From: Bradyrhizobium sp. WSM1743
GTDB lineage: Bacteria > Pseudomonadota > Alphaproteobacteria > Rhizobiales > Xanthobacteraceae
Assembly (NCBI RefSeq): GCF_000473065.1
Contig: NZ_AXAZ01000011.1
Coordinates: 62,001 to 126,000, forward strand
Length of the DNA stretch: 64,000 nt
Direction: 5' to 3'
Shown: piece by piece, positions 38,560 through 48,812 of the stretch
How the letters are laid out: each line of letters starts with the position of its first letter
How positions within the stretch are numbered: position 1 is the stretch's first letter
The notes under the pieces: generated by a model
What the model saw: the letters and a program-made list of their open reading frames with translations, nothing else
Database searches by the model: none
What the model was told of the DNA's origin: nothing
Made by a program: the position numbers and the translations under genes

Positions 38560-39711
38560 CTACGCGTAACTGCGCATCGCCTCGGCGTGGCCGCTCGCTT
38601 CGACCTCGGTGCGCGGACGCAGCCGCGTCAGCGCCAGCATCATGCCGACGCCATAGGCGAGCGAGACGATCGAGGAGCCGCCATAGGAGATGAACGGCAG
38701 CGTCATGCCCTTGGCGGGGATGAGCTGCAGGTTCACCGACATGTTGATCGCGGCCTGCACGCCGAACAGGATCGCTAGGCCGGACGCCGCAAAGCGCGAG
38801 AACATGTCCTCGTTGGCATAGGCGCGCGACAGCGTGCGGATGACGACGAAGGCGAACAGCGCCAGCATGGCCAGGCACAGGATGATGCCGAACTCCTCGG
38901 CGGCGACCGCGAACACGAAGTCGGTGTGGCTGTCCGGCAGGCTGCGTTTTGCAATGCCTTCGCCGGGACCGAGCCCGAACCAGCCGCCGTTATAGAAGGC
39001 TTCCATGGCGGTATCGACCTGGAAGGTGTCGCCTGAAGCCGGATTCATGAAGCGCTTGATACGGCCGGCGACATGCGGAACGAACAAATAGGCGCTGAAC
39101 AGGCCCGCAGCAGCGGCGCCCGCAAGACCGAACACCCAGATCATGCGCATCCCTGCGATGAAGAACAGCGAGCCCCACACCATCAGGATCAGCATGGTCT
39201 GGCCGAAATCCGGCTCCATCACCAGCAGCGAGACCAGCATCAACAGCAGCACCAGCGCCATCGAGGTTGCCGGCATCTCCGGCCGCTTGGTCGATTCCGC
39301 GAACAGCCAGGCCGCGATGACAACGAAGGACGGCTTTGCGATTTCGGAGGCCTGGATGTTGACGCCGAGCAGCGTGATCCAGCGCCGCGAGCCCTTCACC
39401 TCGGGGCCGATCGCGAGCGTGAGCACGATCAGAACGATGCTGACGGTGAAGATGATCAACGCCGAGCGGCGAATCGAGCGCGGCGACAGGAAGGACACCC
39501 CGAGCAGCACCAGGCAGGACGGGAGGAGGAACATCACGTGGCGGCTGAAGAAATGGAAGGGATCAAGCCCGATGCGGGTCGCAACCGGCGGGCTCGCCGC
39601 CAGCGACAGGATCACGCCGGTCAGCATCAGCGCCAAAATGGCGCCCATCAGCGGCTTGTCGACGGTCCACCACCACTCGGAAAAGGGGGTGCGTTCTTCA
39701 CGGGAGAGCAT
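38560..39711 (-). CDS. ftsW: Peptidoglycan glycosyltransferase / cell division protein FtsW
   Basis: A SEDS-family membrane protein polymerising lipid II at the septum with its partner FtsI. I take ATG 39711 (MLSREERTPFSEWWWTVDK, 383 residues); ATG 39744 adds 11 residues, and neither has a clear ribosome site. About ten hydrophobic segments are present, with the SEDS signatures KGSRRWITLLGVNIQASEIA and the C-terminal GMTLPFISYGGSSIVSLAYG. It lies between murD and murG; repeats occupy both flanking gaps. Confidence 0.96.
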   Translation of the reverse strand: MLSREERTPFSEWWWTVDKPLMGAILALMLTGVILSLAASPPVATRIGLDPFHFFSRHVMFLLPSCLVLLGVSFLSPRSIRRSALIIFTVSIVLIVLTLAIGPEVKGSRRWITLLGVNIQASEIAKPSFVVIAAWLFAESTKRPEMPATSMALVLLLMLVSLLVMEPDFGQTMLILMVWGSLFFIAGMRMIWVFGLAGAAAAGLFSAYLFVPHVAGRIKRFMNPASGDTFQVDTAMEAFYNGGWFGLGPGEGIAKRSLPDSHTDFVFAVAAEEFGIILCLAMLALFAFVVIRTLSRAYANEDMFSRFAASGLAILFGVQAAINMSVNLQLIPAKGMTLPFISYGGSSIVSLAYGVGMMLALTRLRPRTEVEASGHAEAMRSYA

Positions 39712-39825
39712 GGGCGGGCCGCTTTCGGACGGAGGTCCGTCCATTGGTCGCCGAGGTTGGTTACCGGGGGGTTAATGAAGTGCGGATGTTTCGAGATGAT
39801 CTCGGCTGCCGCCGCAAAACACACC

Positions 39826-39925
39826 GTCATGCCCCGGCTTGATCGGGGCATCCAATACGCCGCGGCCCGTCGGCTCAAGCACGGTCGCTGGAATACTGGA
39901 TCGCCTGATCAAGTCGGGCGATGAC
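39826..39925. repeat. Palindromic intergenic repeat, family B (murD-ftsW gap)
   Basis: GTCATGCCCCGGCTTGATCG to CTGATCAAGTCGGGCGATGAC-type right arm, with ATCCAATA against TACTGGAT. It lies in the 240-bp gap between murD and ftsW. Confidence 0.87.
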
Positions 39926-39951
39926 AGCGGGGATGGTGGAGACGGGATGCC

Positions 39952-41352
39952 TCACACCACCGGCTTCACACACGGCAGCGCCTGCACCAGCTCGCGGAAC
40001 CTGGTGCCGCGGATCTCGAAATTGCGGTACTGGTCGAAGGAGGCGCAGGCCGGCGACAGCAGCACGACGGCATCTGCGAGGCCTGAGGCCGCCGCATCGC
40101 GCGCGGCGTGCTCGACGGCGACGTCGAGCGTCTGGCTGATCTCGTGCGCCACCTGCGTGCCCAGCGTTCCCGAAAACTCCTGTGCGGCCTCGCCGATCAG
40201 ATAGGCCTTGCGGATGCGCGGGAAGAAGCCGGTCAGGCTGGTAATGCCGCCCGCCTTCGGCTTGCCGCCGGCGATCCAGAAGATATCGGCGAAGGATGAC
40301 AGCGCATGCGCGGTGGCATCCGCGTTGGTGCCCTTGGAGTCGTTGACGAACAGCACGTTGCCGCGGCGGCCGACCTGCTCCATGCGGTGCGCAAGGCCGG
40401 GAAAGCTGCGCAGGCCGTTCTGCAGCACGTCCAAGCCGATGCCCATCGCGAGCGCGGCTGCCGCCGCGCAGGCCGCGTTCTGGGCATTGTGCAGGCCGCG
40501 CAACGAGCCGATGCCGCCGAGGGCTGCGACCTCGCTCTTCGCGCCGCCCGAGGCGCGCACGATATTGCCATGCTCGACATAGATGCCGGTCGCCAGCGGA
40601 TTCTTGACGGAGATCCGCACCACGTTCCTGCCGGCGCGATCGAGCCGGTCGGCGATATCGCGGCAAAGACCGTCGTCGACGCCGACGATCGCAGTGCCGC
40701 CTTCTTGCACGGCCCCGACGAGGCGCTCCTTCACCGCGGCGTAGTGCCCGAGCGTGCCGTGGCGGTCGATGTGGTCCTCGCTGACATTGAGCAGGATGCC
40801 GACGGAGGGATCGAGCGAGGGCGTGAGATCGATCTGGTAGGACGACATCTCGATGACGTGGACGCGGCCCATGCGCGGCGGCTCCAGCGACAGGATCGCG
40901 GTGCCGATATTGCCGCCCATCTGGGTGTCGTAGCCGGCGACCTTGGTCAGATGCGCGATCAGTGCCGTCGTGGTCGATTTGCCGTTGGTGCCGGTGATGG
41001 CGACGAACGGCGCATCCGGCGCGTGCCGCCGCCGCTCGCGGCAGAACAGCTCGATGTCGCCAATCACCTCGACGCCCGCTTCGCGCGCCTTCAGCACGCT
41101 CCAATGCGGCACCGGATGGGTCAGCGGTACGCCGGGCGCGAGCACGAGGGCTGCGAAATTCGCCCAGGACACGTTGCGCAAATCCGCAGTGACGAAACCG
41201 GCCTGCGCGGCCTTGGCGACGTTCTCGGCATTGTCGTCGGCCGCGACCACCTCGGCGCCGCCGGCTTTCAGCGCGTGGCAGGAGGCGAGCCCCGACCCGC
41301 CGAGGCCGAACACCGCGACCGTCTTGCCGGCGAAGGACGTGACCGGGATCAT
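39952..41352 (-). CDS. murD: UDP-N-acetylmuramoyl-L-alanine--D-glutamate ligase
   Basis: A 466-residue Mur ligase adding D-Glu. N-terminal dinucleotide-like fold [23 protein letters not shown] loop [19 protein letters not shown], and the central motif [20 protein letters not shown]. The C-terminal domain has [18 protein letters not shown] and [11 protein letters not shown]. It is placed between mraY and ftsW with repeats in both gaps. Confidence 0.97.
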   Translation of the reverse strand: MIPVTSFAGKTVAVFGLGGSGLASCHALKAGGAEVVAADDNAENVAKAAQAGFVTADLRNVSWANFAALVLAPGVPLTHPVPHWSVLKAREAGVEVIGDIELFCRERRRHAPDAPFVAITGTNGKSTTTALIAHLTKVAGYDTQMGGNIGTAILSLEPPRMGRVHVIEMSSYQIDLTPSLDPSVGILLNVSEDHIDRHGTLGHYAAVKERLVGAVQEGGTAIVGVDDGLCRDIADRLDRAGRNVVRISVKNPLATGIYVEHGNIVRASGGAKSEVAALGGIGSLRGLHNAQNAACAAAAALAMGIGLDVLQNGLRSFPGLAHRMEQVGRRGNVLFVNDSKGTNADATAHALSSFADIFWIAGGKPKAGGITSLTGFFPRIRKAYLIGEAAQEFSGTLGTQVAHEISQTLDVAVEHAARDAAASGLADAVVLLSPACASFDQYRNFEIRGTRFRELVQALPCVKPVV

Positions 41353-41367
41353 AATGACTTCATCTCC

Positions 41368-41443
41368 GTCGTTCCGGGGCTCGCAGAGCGAGAACCCGGA
41401 ACCTCGAGATTCCGGATCGCCGCTTCGCGCCGTCCGGAATGAC
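41368..41443. repeat. Palindromic intergenic repeat, family A (mraY-murD gap)
   Basis: GTCGTTCCGGGGCTCGC to CGCCGTCCGGAATGAC, centre AACCTCGAGATTCCGG. It fills most of the 109-bp gap. Confidence 0.88.
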
Positions 41444-41461
41444 GATTCTGGAACACCATCA

Positions 41462-42565
41462 TCACCGCAGCTTCAGCGTCGACAGGCCGGCGAGCGCCAG
41501 CATCACCGAGATGATCCAGAAGCGGATCACGATCTGCGGCTCGGTCCAGCCGAGCTGCTCGAAATGGTGATGGATCGGTGCCATGCGGAAGATGCGCTTG
41601 CCCGTGAGCTTGAACGACACCACCTGCACGATGACGGAGACCGCCTCCAGCACGAACAGGCCGCCGATCACCGCGAGCACGATCTCGTGCTTCACCGCGA
41701 CCGCGATGGCACCGAGCATGCCGCCGAGCGCGAGCGAGCCGGTGTCGCCCATGAAGATCGAGGCCGGCGGCGCATTGAACCAGAGGAAGCCGAGGCCGGC
41801 ACCCAGCAGCGCGCCGCAGAGCACCGCGAGCTCGCCGGTCCCTGCGACATATTTGATCTGGAGATATTCGGCGAACACGGCGTTGCCGGCGAGATAGGCG
41901 ATCATCGCAAAGCTCGCGGTCGCGATCATCACGGGCACGATGGCGAGGCCGTCGAGACCGTCGGTGAGGTTCACGGCGTTGCCGGCGCCGACGATGACGA
42001 AGGCGCCGAAGACGACGAAGAACCAGCCGAAATGCAGCACTGTGTCCTTGAGGAAGGGAATCGTCAGCGCGGTCGACGCGGGATCGCGGTTCAGCCGTAC
42101 CAGCGCGTAGCAGGCCACCAGCGCGATCACCGCCTCGATCAGCAGGCGAAGCTTGCTGCCGAACCCGGTCGTGGTCTGCTTGGTCACCTTGAGGTAATCG
42201 TCGTAGAAGCCGACGAAGCCGAAGCCGAGCGTCACCGCCAGCACGATCCAGACGTAGGGGTTGAGCGGATTGGCCCACAGCACCGTGCCGACCGTGAGCC
42301 CGGACAGGATCATCAGCCCGCCCATGGTGGGCGTGCCCTTCTTGGCGAGATGTGATTGCGGACCGTCGGTGCGGATCGGCTGGCCCTTGCCCTGACGGAT
42401 GCGCAAGTGGTCGATGATCCAGGGCCCGAACAGGAACACGAACAGTGCGCCGGTGACGACGGCGCCGCCGGTGCGGAAGGTGATGTAGCGGAAGACGTTC
42501 AGGAAGGTGCGAATCGCACCGAAGCCCGGAAATGTGTTGGAGAGCTCGATCAGCCAGTAAAACAT
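41462..42565 (-). CDS. mraY: Phospho-N-acetylmuramoyl-pentapeptide transferase
   Basis: A 367-residue integral membrane enzyme (about ten spans) making lipid I from UDP-MurNAc-pentapeptide and undecaprenyl phosphate. Family motifs: [26 protein letters not shown] (catalytic Asp pair), [13 protein letters not shown] and the His-rich loop [20 protein letters not shown]. It lies between murF and murD. Confidence 0.98.
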   Translation of the reverse strand: MFYWLIELSNTFPGFGAIRTFLNVFRYITFRTGGAVVTGALFVFLFGPWIIDHLRIRQGKGQPIRTDGPQSHLAKKGTPTMGGLMILSGLTVGTVLWANPLNPYVWIVLAVTLGFGFVGFYDDYLKVTKQTTTGFGSKLRLLIEAVIALVACYALVRLNRDPASTALTIPFLKDTVLHFGWFFVVFGAFVIVGAGNAVNLTDGLDGLAIVPVMIATASFAMIAYLAGNAVFAEYLQIKYVAGTGELAVLCGALLGAGLGFLWFNAPPASIFMGDTGSLALGGMLGAIAVAVKHEIVLAVIGGLFVLEAVSVIVQVVSFKLTGKRIFRMAPIHHHFEQLGWTEPQIVIRFWIISVMLALAGLSTLKLR

Positions 42566-42747
42566 TCAGACGGTCCTATGGCGCCTTTGCACACGTGCCC
42601 TTGGCCTTGTTCCTGGCCTTTATCTTGGCCTCAACGTGCCTCACGCGCATTCGCTGGTCTTCATCATCGGGTCGGACGCGACCTCAGGGGAGACGGACGG
42701 CCTCGTGCCGCAAAAGTGGGATTCGGGAACAGCGCCTTCCAAGCAGT

Positions 42748-44127
42748 TTACGCCTTTGCCTGCAAGGCGGCCACCAGGCCCGGCACAAACTTGTTGACCC
42801 AGAACATCTTCTTGCTGCCCTTGACAACCACGACGTCGCCTGCCTTCAGCAGGCTCGCAACCTCGCTCGGCTTCAGCGTAGCGGGATCGTCGTGCCAGCC
42901 GAGGCCCTTTCCGGCCGGGAGCACATCGTAGAGGTGGCGCATCAGAGCGCCGACACAGTAGACCCCGTCGATCCCGTCCAGATGCTTGACGAGCGCGGTG
43001 TGGTAGTCTGGTGCATCATCGCCGAGCTCCAGCATGTCGCCGAGCACCGCAATGCGGCGGCCGCCGGTCATGTTGCGCGCCTGCAGGCTCTGCAGCGCGG
43101 CAGCAACGCTGGCCGGATTGCCGTTGAAACTGTCGTCGATCACGGTGACACCGCCGATCGACTGCTCGACGCCGCGGCCGCTCATGATGCCAACCCGATC
43201 GAGCTTGATCGCGAGCGTCGCCGGATCGAGATTGGCCGCACGGATCGCGGCCAGCGCGGCCAGCGCATTTTGCACGCGATGCGGCGCACCCGGCGTCAGG
43301 CTGAAGGCGAGCTCCTTCTTGCCGATCATGGCCACGATCTGCCAGCTCTCGCCATGCGGCGCGTGCGCGACCTCATGCACCTCGGCATGCTCGCCGAAGC
43401 GCACGACCTTGCCTTTCCATTCCGAGGCCTTGAGTCCAGCGGGCAGCACCAGCACCCCGTCCTCGGGCAAGCCGAGCGCAATCGACACCTTCTCGCGCCT
43501 GATGGCCTCGAGCGAGCCGAGCTTCTCCAGATGCACGGGCTGGACGTTGACGACGAGCGCCACCGTCGGCCGCGTCAACTCGCTGAGCCGCGCGATCTCG
43601 CCTCGCTGGTTCATGCCCATCTCGACGACCCAGAGGCTGGCGTCGGGCCGCGCATTGCACAGCGTCAGCGGCACGCCCCAGAAATTGTTGAAGCTCGAGG
43701 GGCTCGCATAGGCGTTCGGATAGGCTGCCAAAAATTCCTTGGTGCTGGTCTTGCCCGCGCTGCCGGTGAGCCCGATCACCGGACCGTTGAAGCGCGCGCG
43801 TGCGGCGCGTGCGAGACCCCAGAGGCCGTCGATCAGCGTATCCTTGACGACGATCTGCGGAATGCGCACGCCCGCGATCTCGTGCGGCACGATCATCGCG
43901 ACCGCGCCTGCGGCTTCCGCCTTGTCCGCGAAGTCCCAGCCGTCGCGCGCGCTGGCGAAAGCGGAGACGAAGCCGCCGCTCGGCGTGCCGCTGAGCGCGA
44001 CGAACAGGCTGCCCGGCTTCACCAGGCGGCTGTCCTGGGTGACGAAGTCGATTGCCGTGTCCGGGAATGATCCGGCAACACCAAGCGCACGCGCGACCTC
44101 GGCAACCGTCCATATTGGCGCGCTCAT
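42748..44127 (-). CDS. murF: UDP-N-acetylmuramoyl-tripeptide--D-alanyl-D-alanine ligase
   Basis: A 459-residue Mur ligase adding the D-Ala-D-Ala made by DdlB. ATP loop VIGLTGSAGKTSTKEFLAAY, central WVVEMGMNQRGEIARLSEL, and C-terminal VTVIDDSFNGNPASVAAAL and AVLGDMLELGDDAPDYH. Its start overlaps the murE stop by 4 bp (44124-44127). A 182-bp gap separates it from mraY. Confidence 0.97.
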   Translation of the reverse strand: MSAPIWTVAEVARALGVAGSFPDTAIDFVTQDSRLVKPGSLFVALSGTPSGGFVSAFASARDGWDFADKAEAAGAVAMIVPHEIAGVRIPQIVVKDTLIDGLWGLARAARARFNGPVIGLTGSAGKTSTKEFLAAYPNAYASPSSFNNFWGVPLTLCNARPDASLWVVEMGMNQRGEIARLSELTRPTVALVVNVQPVHLEKLGSLEAIRREKVSIALGLPEDGVLVLPAGLKASEWKGKVVRFGEHAEVHEVAHAPHGESWQIVAMIGKKELAFSLTPGAPHRVQNALAALAAIRAANLDPATLAIKLDRVGIMSGRGVEQSIGGVTVIDDSFNGNPASVAAALQSLQARNMTGGRRIAVLGDMLELGDDAPDYHTALVKHLDGIDGVYCVGALMRHLYDVLPAGKGLGWHDDPATLKPSEVASLLKAGDVVVVKGSKKMFWVNKFVPGLVAALQAKA

Positions 44128-45596
44128 GCAACCCTCGACGCTAATGCGGCCGCAACCGCCTCGTGATCACTGAAGGGCAGCACCTCGCCGCCGACGATCT
44201 GTCCGGTCTCATGCCCCTTGCCGGCGATGAGCAGCGCATCGCCGTCTTCCAGCTCATCGATCGCCGCGCGGATCGCAGCGGCGCGGTCGCCGATCTCGCG
44301 AGCGCCTTTGGCGGTGGCGAGGATCGCGGCGCGGATCGCTTCCGGCCTCTCGCTGCGCGGATTGTCGTCGGTGATGATGACTCCGTCGGCGTTCTCGGCC
44401 GCGATCTCGCCCATGATCGGACGCTTGCCGGCATCGCGGTCGCCGCCGGCGCCGAACACGACGACCAGCCTGCGCTTGGCATAGGGGCGCAGCGCCTGCA
44501 GCGCTTTCGCCAGCGCGTCGGGCTTGTGGGCATAGTCGACGAAGATCGGCGCACCGTTGCGCTCGCCCACACGTTCGAGCCGGCCCTTGGCGCCTTCGAG
44601 ATGCTCGAGGCTTGCGAACACGCCTTCGGCATCGCTGCCGGTGCCGATGGCAAGGCTGGCCGAGACCAGCGCATTCTCGATCTGGAATTCGCCGACCAGC
44701 GGCAATCGGATCGCGTAAGTCTTGCCGCGATGTTCGACGGTGAGCTTCTGCGCAAAACCTTCGACCACGGCCTCGGTGACGCGGATGCCCTCGCCTGCGC
44801 CATCGCCGTTGCGGCCGACGGCCATGACGCGCAGGCCGCGCGCCTTCGCTGCGTCGATCGCCTCCGCCGAGCAATCGTGATCGGCCGAGATCACTGCGGC
44901 TCCACCCGGCGGCACCAGCTCGCGGAACAGGCGGAGCTTTGCCGCGAGATAATGCGCAACGGTCGGATGGTAATCCATGTGGTCGCGCGAGAGATTGGTG
45001 AAGCCGCCGGCAGAGACGCGCACGCCATCGAGGCGGTACTGGTCGAGCCCATGCGAAGACGCCTCGAAGGCGAGATGCGTGACGCCTTCGCGCGCGATCT
45101 CATCGAGCTGCCGGTGCAGCGCGATCGGATCCGGCGTCGTCAGCGAGCCGTAGACCGTGCGTTTCGGCGAAACGAGACCGATGGTTCCGATGCTGGCCGA
45201 GGCATGCCCGAGCCGCTCCCAGATCTGGCGCGTGAAGGCGGCAACCGAGGTCTTGCCGCTGGTGCCGGTCACCGCGGCGATCGTCGCGGGCTGCGCCGGG
45301 AAAAATCTTGCCGCGGCCAATGCCAGCGCGCGGCGCGGATTGGCGACGGCGATGAACGGCACGTTGCAGGTCGCCGGTGCGTGGTCGCCGACGACGGCCA
45401 CCGCGCCCACGGCAACCGCAGCATCGATGAAGCGGGCGCCGTCAGTCTTGCTGCCCGCGAGCGCGAAGAAGAGATCGCCCGGCTTAACCACGCGGCTGTC
45501 GAGCGCAACGCCGCTCACGTCGAGCGCCGCAACGGCGGGCTCGATCGCGGCATCATTGCCCAGAACATCCTGACCTAAGAGGTCGCGCAGCTTCAT
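44124..45596 (-). CDS. murE: UDP-N-acetylmuramoyl-L-alanyl-D-glutamate--2,6-diaminopimelate ligase
   Basis: A 490-residue Mur ligase. ATP loop IAAVTGTSGKTSVAAFTRQI, central LAFEASSHGLDQYRLDGV, and the motif DDNPRSERPEAI, whose DNPR marks specificity for meso-diaminopimelate as in other Gram-negatives. It overlaps murF by 4 bp and follows ftsI by 85 bp. Confidence 0.97.
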   Translation of the reverse strand: MKLRDLLGQDVLGNDAAIEPAVAALDVSGVALDSRVVKPGDLFFALAGSKTDGARFIDAAVAVGAVAVVGDHAPATCNVPFIAVANPRRALALAAARFFPAQPATIAAVTGTSGKTSVAAFTRQIWERLGHASASIGTIGLVSPKRTVYGSLTTPDPIALHRQLDEIAREGVTHLAFEASSHGLDQYRLDGVRVSAGGFTNLSRDHMDYHPTVAHYLAAKLRLFRELVPPGGAAVISADHDCSAEAIDAAKARGLRVMAVGRNGDGAGEGIRVTEAVVEGFAQKLTVEHRGKTYAIRLPLVGEFQIENALVSASLAIGTGSDAEGVFASLEHLEGAKGRLERVGERNGAPIFVDYAHKPDALAKALQALRPYAKRRLVVVFGAGGDRDAGKRPIMGEIAAENADGVIITDDNPRSERPEAIRAAILATAKGAREIGDRAAAIRAAIDELEDGDALLIAGKGHETGQIVGGEVLPFSDHEAVAAALASRVA

Positions 45597-45681
45597 GGTC
45601 TTCCAGTCGACATGCCCTGCCAGAAAGCCGAATCCTTAGGGGATATCCCGACTCAGCACCGGCGATGGCCCACCCGGTTGA

Positions 45682-47430
45682 TTACTGGGTTGTCCTGGAT
45701 GCTGCAAGAATAAGGCGCTCGGACGGCGGCAGGTCGAACCGGGGCTCGACGCCCAGAAGCGGCGCGATCCGCTCGATCACCTTGCCGCCGGTCGGCACCG
45801 CGTTCCAGCCGGAGGTGATGAAACCCTTCGTCTCGGAAATCGCCTGAGGCTCGTCCAGCATGATCAGGATCTGATATTTCGGATCGTCGCAGGGCATGAC
45901 GGCGGTGAACGAGTTGAGCACGCGCTTCTTGGCATAACGGCCGTTGATCACCTTTTCGGACGTGCCGGTCTTGCCGCCGACGTAGTAGCCCTTGATGTCC
46001 GCGGTCTTGGCGGTACCGATTTCGGCATTGAGCCGCATCAGGAACCGCATCTTGTCGCTGGTCTCCGGCTTGATGACGCGCTTGGCCATGGCCATAGCCT
46101 CGGATTCGCTGCGCTTCATGAATGTCGGCGGAATCAGATAGCCGCCGTTCACCAGCGCGTTGATGCCCATCACCGCCTGCAGTGGTGCCACCGACATGCC
46201 CTGGCCGAACGCGATGGTAACCGTGTTCAGCTCACCCCAGCGGCGCGGGATCAGCGGCGCCGCGCTCTCCGGCAATTCGGTGCGCAGCCGCGTCAACTGG
46301 CCCATCTTGGCGAGGAAGGCCTTGTGCGCCTCGACGCCCTGGCCGAGCGCGATCCGGGCCGCGCCGATGTTGGAGGAGTAGGTGAACACTTCCTTGGTGT
46401 TGATGAAACGCCCGAGCGGATGGCTGTCGTGGATGGTGAACTTGCCGTAGTGCAGGTTTCCGCGCGCATCCCACGACGAGTTCAAATTGATCTTGCCGGA
46501 ATCGAGCGCCATCGCCAGCGTGAACGCCTTGAAGGTCGAGCCCATCTCGTAGACGCCGGTGGTCAGGCGGTTGATGCGGTCGGGGTCGTGCGCTTCCTTC
46601 GGATTGTTGGGATCGAAGTCCGGCAGCGAGACCATCGCCACGATCTCGCCGGTCTTGACGTTGGAGACGATGCCGGAAGCGGCCTTGGCGTGGAACTTGT
46701 CCTTGGCCTTCAAGAGCTCGTCGCGCAGCGCATGCTCGACGCGCAGATCGACCGAGAGCTCGATCGGCTTTTGCAGACGGTCGGTGGCAAAGCCGGCGCG
46801 GTGGAGATCGGCGAGCCCTTGATTGTCGAGCCACTTCTCCAGGCCTGCGATGCCCTGGTTGTCGATGTTGACGAGACCGATGAGGTGGGCGACCTCGTTG
46901 CCGGTCGGATAGACGCGCTTGTTCTCGCGCAAGAAGCCGATGCCGGGAATGCCGAGCTTGTGAATGGCCTGCTGCTGCGCCGGCGTGACCTCGCGCTTGA
47001 GCCAGGCGAAGCCCTTGCGCGACTTCAGGCGCTCGCGCACCTCGGCCTCGTCGAGGTCGGGAATGGTCGCGGTCAAGAGCTCGATCGCCTCGTCCTTGTC
47101 GATGATGCGGCGCGGCTCGCCGAACAGGCTCGCCGCCTTGACGTCGGTCGCAAGGATCGCGCCGTTGCGATCGACGATATCGGGCCGCGCGGTCGCAACC
47201 ACCTCCTGCGCCGCAGCGCGGCGCGCGCTGTGGGCGTCGGCCCCGATCGCAAACATCACGAGCCGGCCGCCGATCAGGGCGTAGACCGAAGCGAAGGCGA
47301 GCATGGCAAGGCCGACGCGCGCGCGCGCCTTTGCGGCGCGATCGACATTGCGCCCGTAGAGCAGGCTTCGGATCAGCCGCTGCCGCCAGGGTTCGGTTGG
47401 TGTGGGCTTGGCCGGAGTCGGGGCGCTCAT
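45682..47430 (-). CDS. ftsI: Septal peptidoglycan transpeptidase FtsI (PBP3)
   Basis: A 582-residue class B penicillin-binding protein. Cytoplasmic tail, one membrane span near residues 40-62 (LAMLAFASVYALIGGRLVMF), pedestal domain starting ARPDIVDRNGAILATDV, then the transpeptidase: STFK (Ser298, Lys301), SSN (352-354) and KTG (487-489). It cross-links septal peptidoglycan with FtsW. It overlaps ftsL by 4 bp. Confidence 0.97.
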   Translation of the reverse strand: MSAPTPAKPTPTEPWRQRLIRSLLYGRNVDRAAKARARVGLAMLAFASVYALIGGRLVMFAIGADAHSARRAAAQEVVATARPDIVDRNGAILATDVKAASLFGEPRRIIDKDEAIELLTATIPDLDEAEVRERLKSRKGFAWLKREVTPAQQQAIHKLGIPGIGFLRENKRVYPTGNEVAHLIGLVNIDNQGIAGLEKWLDNQGLADLHRAGFATDRLQKPIELSVDLRVEHALRDELLKAKDKFHAKAASGIVSNVKTGEIVAMVSLPDFDPNNPKEAHDPDRINRLTTGVYEMGSTFKAFTLAMALDSGKINLNSSWDARGNLHYGKFTIHDSHPLGRFINTKEVFTYSSNIGAARIALGQGVEAHKAFLAKMGQLTRLRTELPESAAPLIPRRWGELNTVTIAFGQGMSVAPLQAVMGINALVNGGYLIPPTFMKRSESEAMAMAKRVIKPETSDKMRFLMRLNAEIGTAKTADIKGYYVGGKTGTSEKVINGRYAKKRVLNSFTAVMPCDDPKYQILIMLDEPQAISETKGFITSGWNAVPTGGKVIERIAPLLGVEPRFDLPPSERLILAASRTTQ

Positions 47431-47819
47431 TGCTTGTCCTCGGGCTGAGGTACCGAACCCGTCACCGTGTCAGGGTCGCTCGCGGCTTCGATGGTCTTGA
47501 GCATGGCCCCGATCGGATCGGGCTCGCCCGGCCTGAACATCCGCGGCGGACGCTCCGGCAGGTTCTTCAGCGAATCATATTGCGTGCCGTTGACCGGCTT
47601 CAGCGACAGATGCCGGTCGGACAGGCCTTGCAGGCGCAAGGGCGCATCGAGCTTGGCCCATTCGGCGCGCAGCGAGGCGATCGCATCGCGCTGTTCGCGG
47701 ATCTCCGCATGCAGCCGCAGCACTTTCTCGGTGCGCGCCGTGGAGTCCATCTTGATCCGGTAGACATAGGCCGCTGCGAAGATCAGCGCACCGATGACGA
47801 GAAGGTGGATGATGCGCAT
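47427..47819 (-). CDS. ftsL: Cell division protein FtsL
   Basis: A 130-residue bitopic protein: a short cytoplasmic start, one membrane span (IIHLLVIGALIFAAAYVY), then a coiled coil (RTEKVLRLHAEIREQRDAIA) typical of FtsL, and an acidic/Pro-rich tail. Sequence conservation in this family is low; the call rests on size, topology and position between rsmH and ftsI. It overlaps ftsI by 4 bp and starts 3 bp after the rsmH stop codon. Confidence 0.92.
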   Translation of the reverse strand: MRIIHLLVIGALIFAAAYVYRIKMDSTARTEKVLRLHAEIREQRDAIASLRAEWAKLDAPLRLQGLSDRHLSLKPVNGTQYDSLKNLPERPPRMFRPGEPDPIGAMLKTIEAASDPDTVTGSVPQPEDKQ

Positions 47820-47822
47820 GCG

Positions 47823-48812
47823 CTAGCCGCCCCTCATCACGTCGGAGAGCTTTGGCCAGGGCGATGCCTCATCGGTCTCATGCGCCGCCGCCGAGGTGCG
47901 CTCGGCGGCGCGCAGCTTTGCCGAGCGCGCGCGCGGATTATGCGCAACTTCGTCCTCACCGGCGACGACCGGCCGCCGCGTCAGCAGCTGGAAGCTCGGC
48001 GCGACCTGGGCGACTTCCGGCAGATGCCGCGAACCGCCGCCCGTCTTGGACCGCTCGGAGAGGAAATTCTTGACGATGCGGTCTTCCAGCGAATGGAACG
48101 AGACGACGACGAGGCGGCCGCCGGGCTTGAGCACGCGCTCGGCCGCAGCGAGCGCCGTCTGGAGTTCCTCGAGCTCTTCGTTGACGAAGATGCGCAGCGC
48201 CTGGAACGTCCGCGTCGCCGGGTGAATGTCCCCGGGCTTTGATCGCACCACCCTGCCGACGAGATCGGCGAGCGCGCGCGTGGTGGTGAACGAGGTTTCC
48301 TGCCGGTCCGCCACGATGGCGCGGGCGATGCGGCGCGAATGCCGCTCCTCGCCGAAGAGATAGATGATGTCGGCAAGATCGCTTTCCGAGGCGCGCGCGA
48401 CGACGTCCGCCGCAGTCGGGCCTGTCTGCCCCATCCGCATGTCGAGCGGACCGTCGAGGCGGAAGGAGAAGCCGCGGCCGGCCTGGTCGAGCTGCATCGA
48501 GGACACGCCGACATCCATCACGACGCCGTCAACGCCATCGACGCCTTGCGCCGCGCAGACCTCGGCAAGGTTGGAGAAGCGGTCCTCGACCAGCGTCAGC
48601 CGACCCGCGGAGCGTTCGACCAGCTCGGCGCCGCCGGCAATCGCGGTGCGGTCGCGATCAATGGCGATGAGCCGGGTTCCCGGCACCTCCAGGATCGCGC
48701 GGCTATAGCCGCCGGCACCAAAAGTGGCATCGACGTAAACGCCGCCCTCGCGCGGGGCGAGATGCGCGATGGCCTCACGGCCGAGAACGGGGATATGCGG
48801 AGCCGAGCTCAT
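47823..48812 (-). CDS. rsmH: 16S rRNA (cytosine-1402-N4)-methyltransferase
   Basis: A 329-residue methyltransferase from ATG 48812 ([20 protein letters not shown]); longer in-frame starts lack family similarity. The SAM-binding motif is [21 protein letters not shown]; other hallmarks are [33 protein letters not shown] and [17 protein letters not shown]. It is the first recognisable gene of the dcw cluster here; the usual mraZ upstream is not seen. Confidence 0.97.
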   Translation of the reverse strand: MSSAPHIPVLGREAIAHLAPREGGVYVDATFGAGGYSRAILEVPGTRLIAIDRDRTAIAGGAELVERSAGRLTLVEDRFSNLAEVCAAQGVDGVDGVVMDVGVSSMQLDQAGRGFSFRLDGPLDMRMGQTGPTAADVVARASESDLADIIYLFGEERHSRRIARAIVADRQETSFTTTRALADLVGRVVRSKPGDIHPATRTFQALRIFVNEELEELQTALAAAERVLKPGGRLVVVSFHSLEDRIVKNFLSERSKTGGGSRHLPEVAQVAPSFQLLTRRPVVAGEDEVAHNPRARSAKLRAAERTSAAAHETDEASPWPKLSDVMRGG

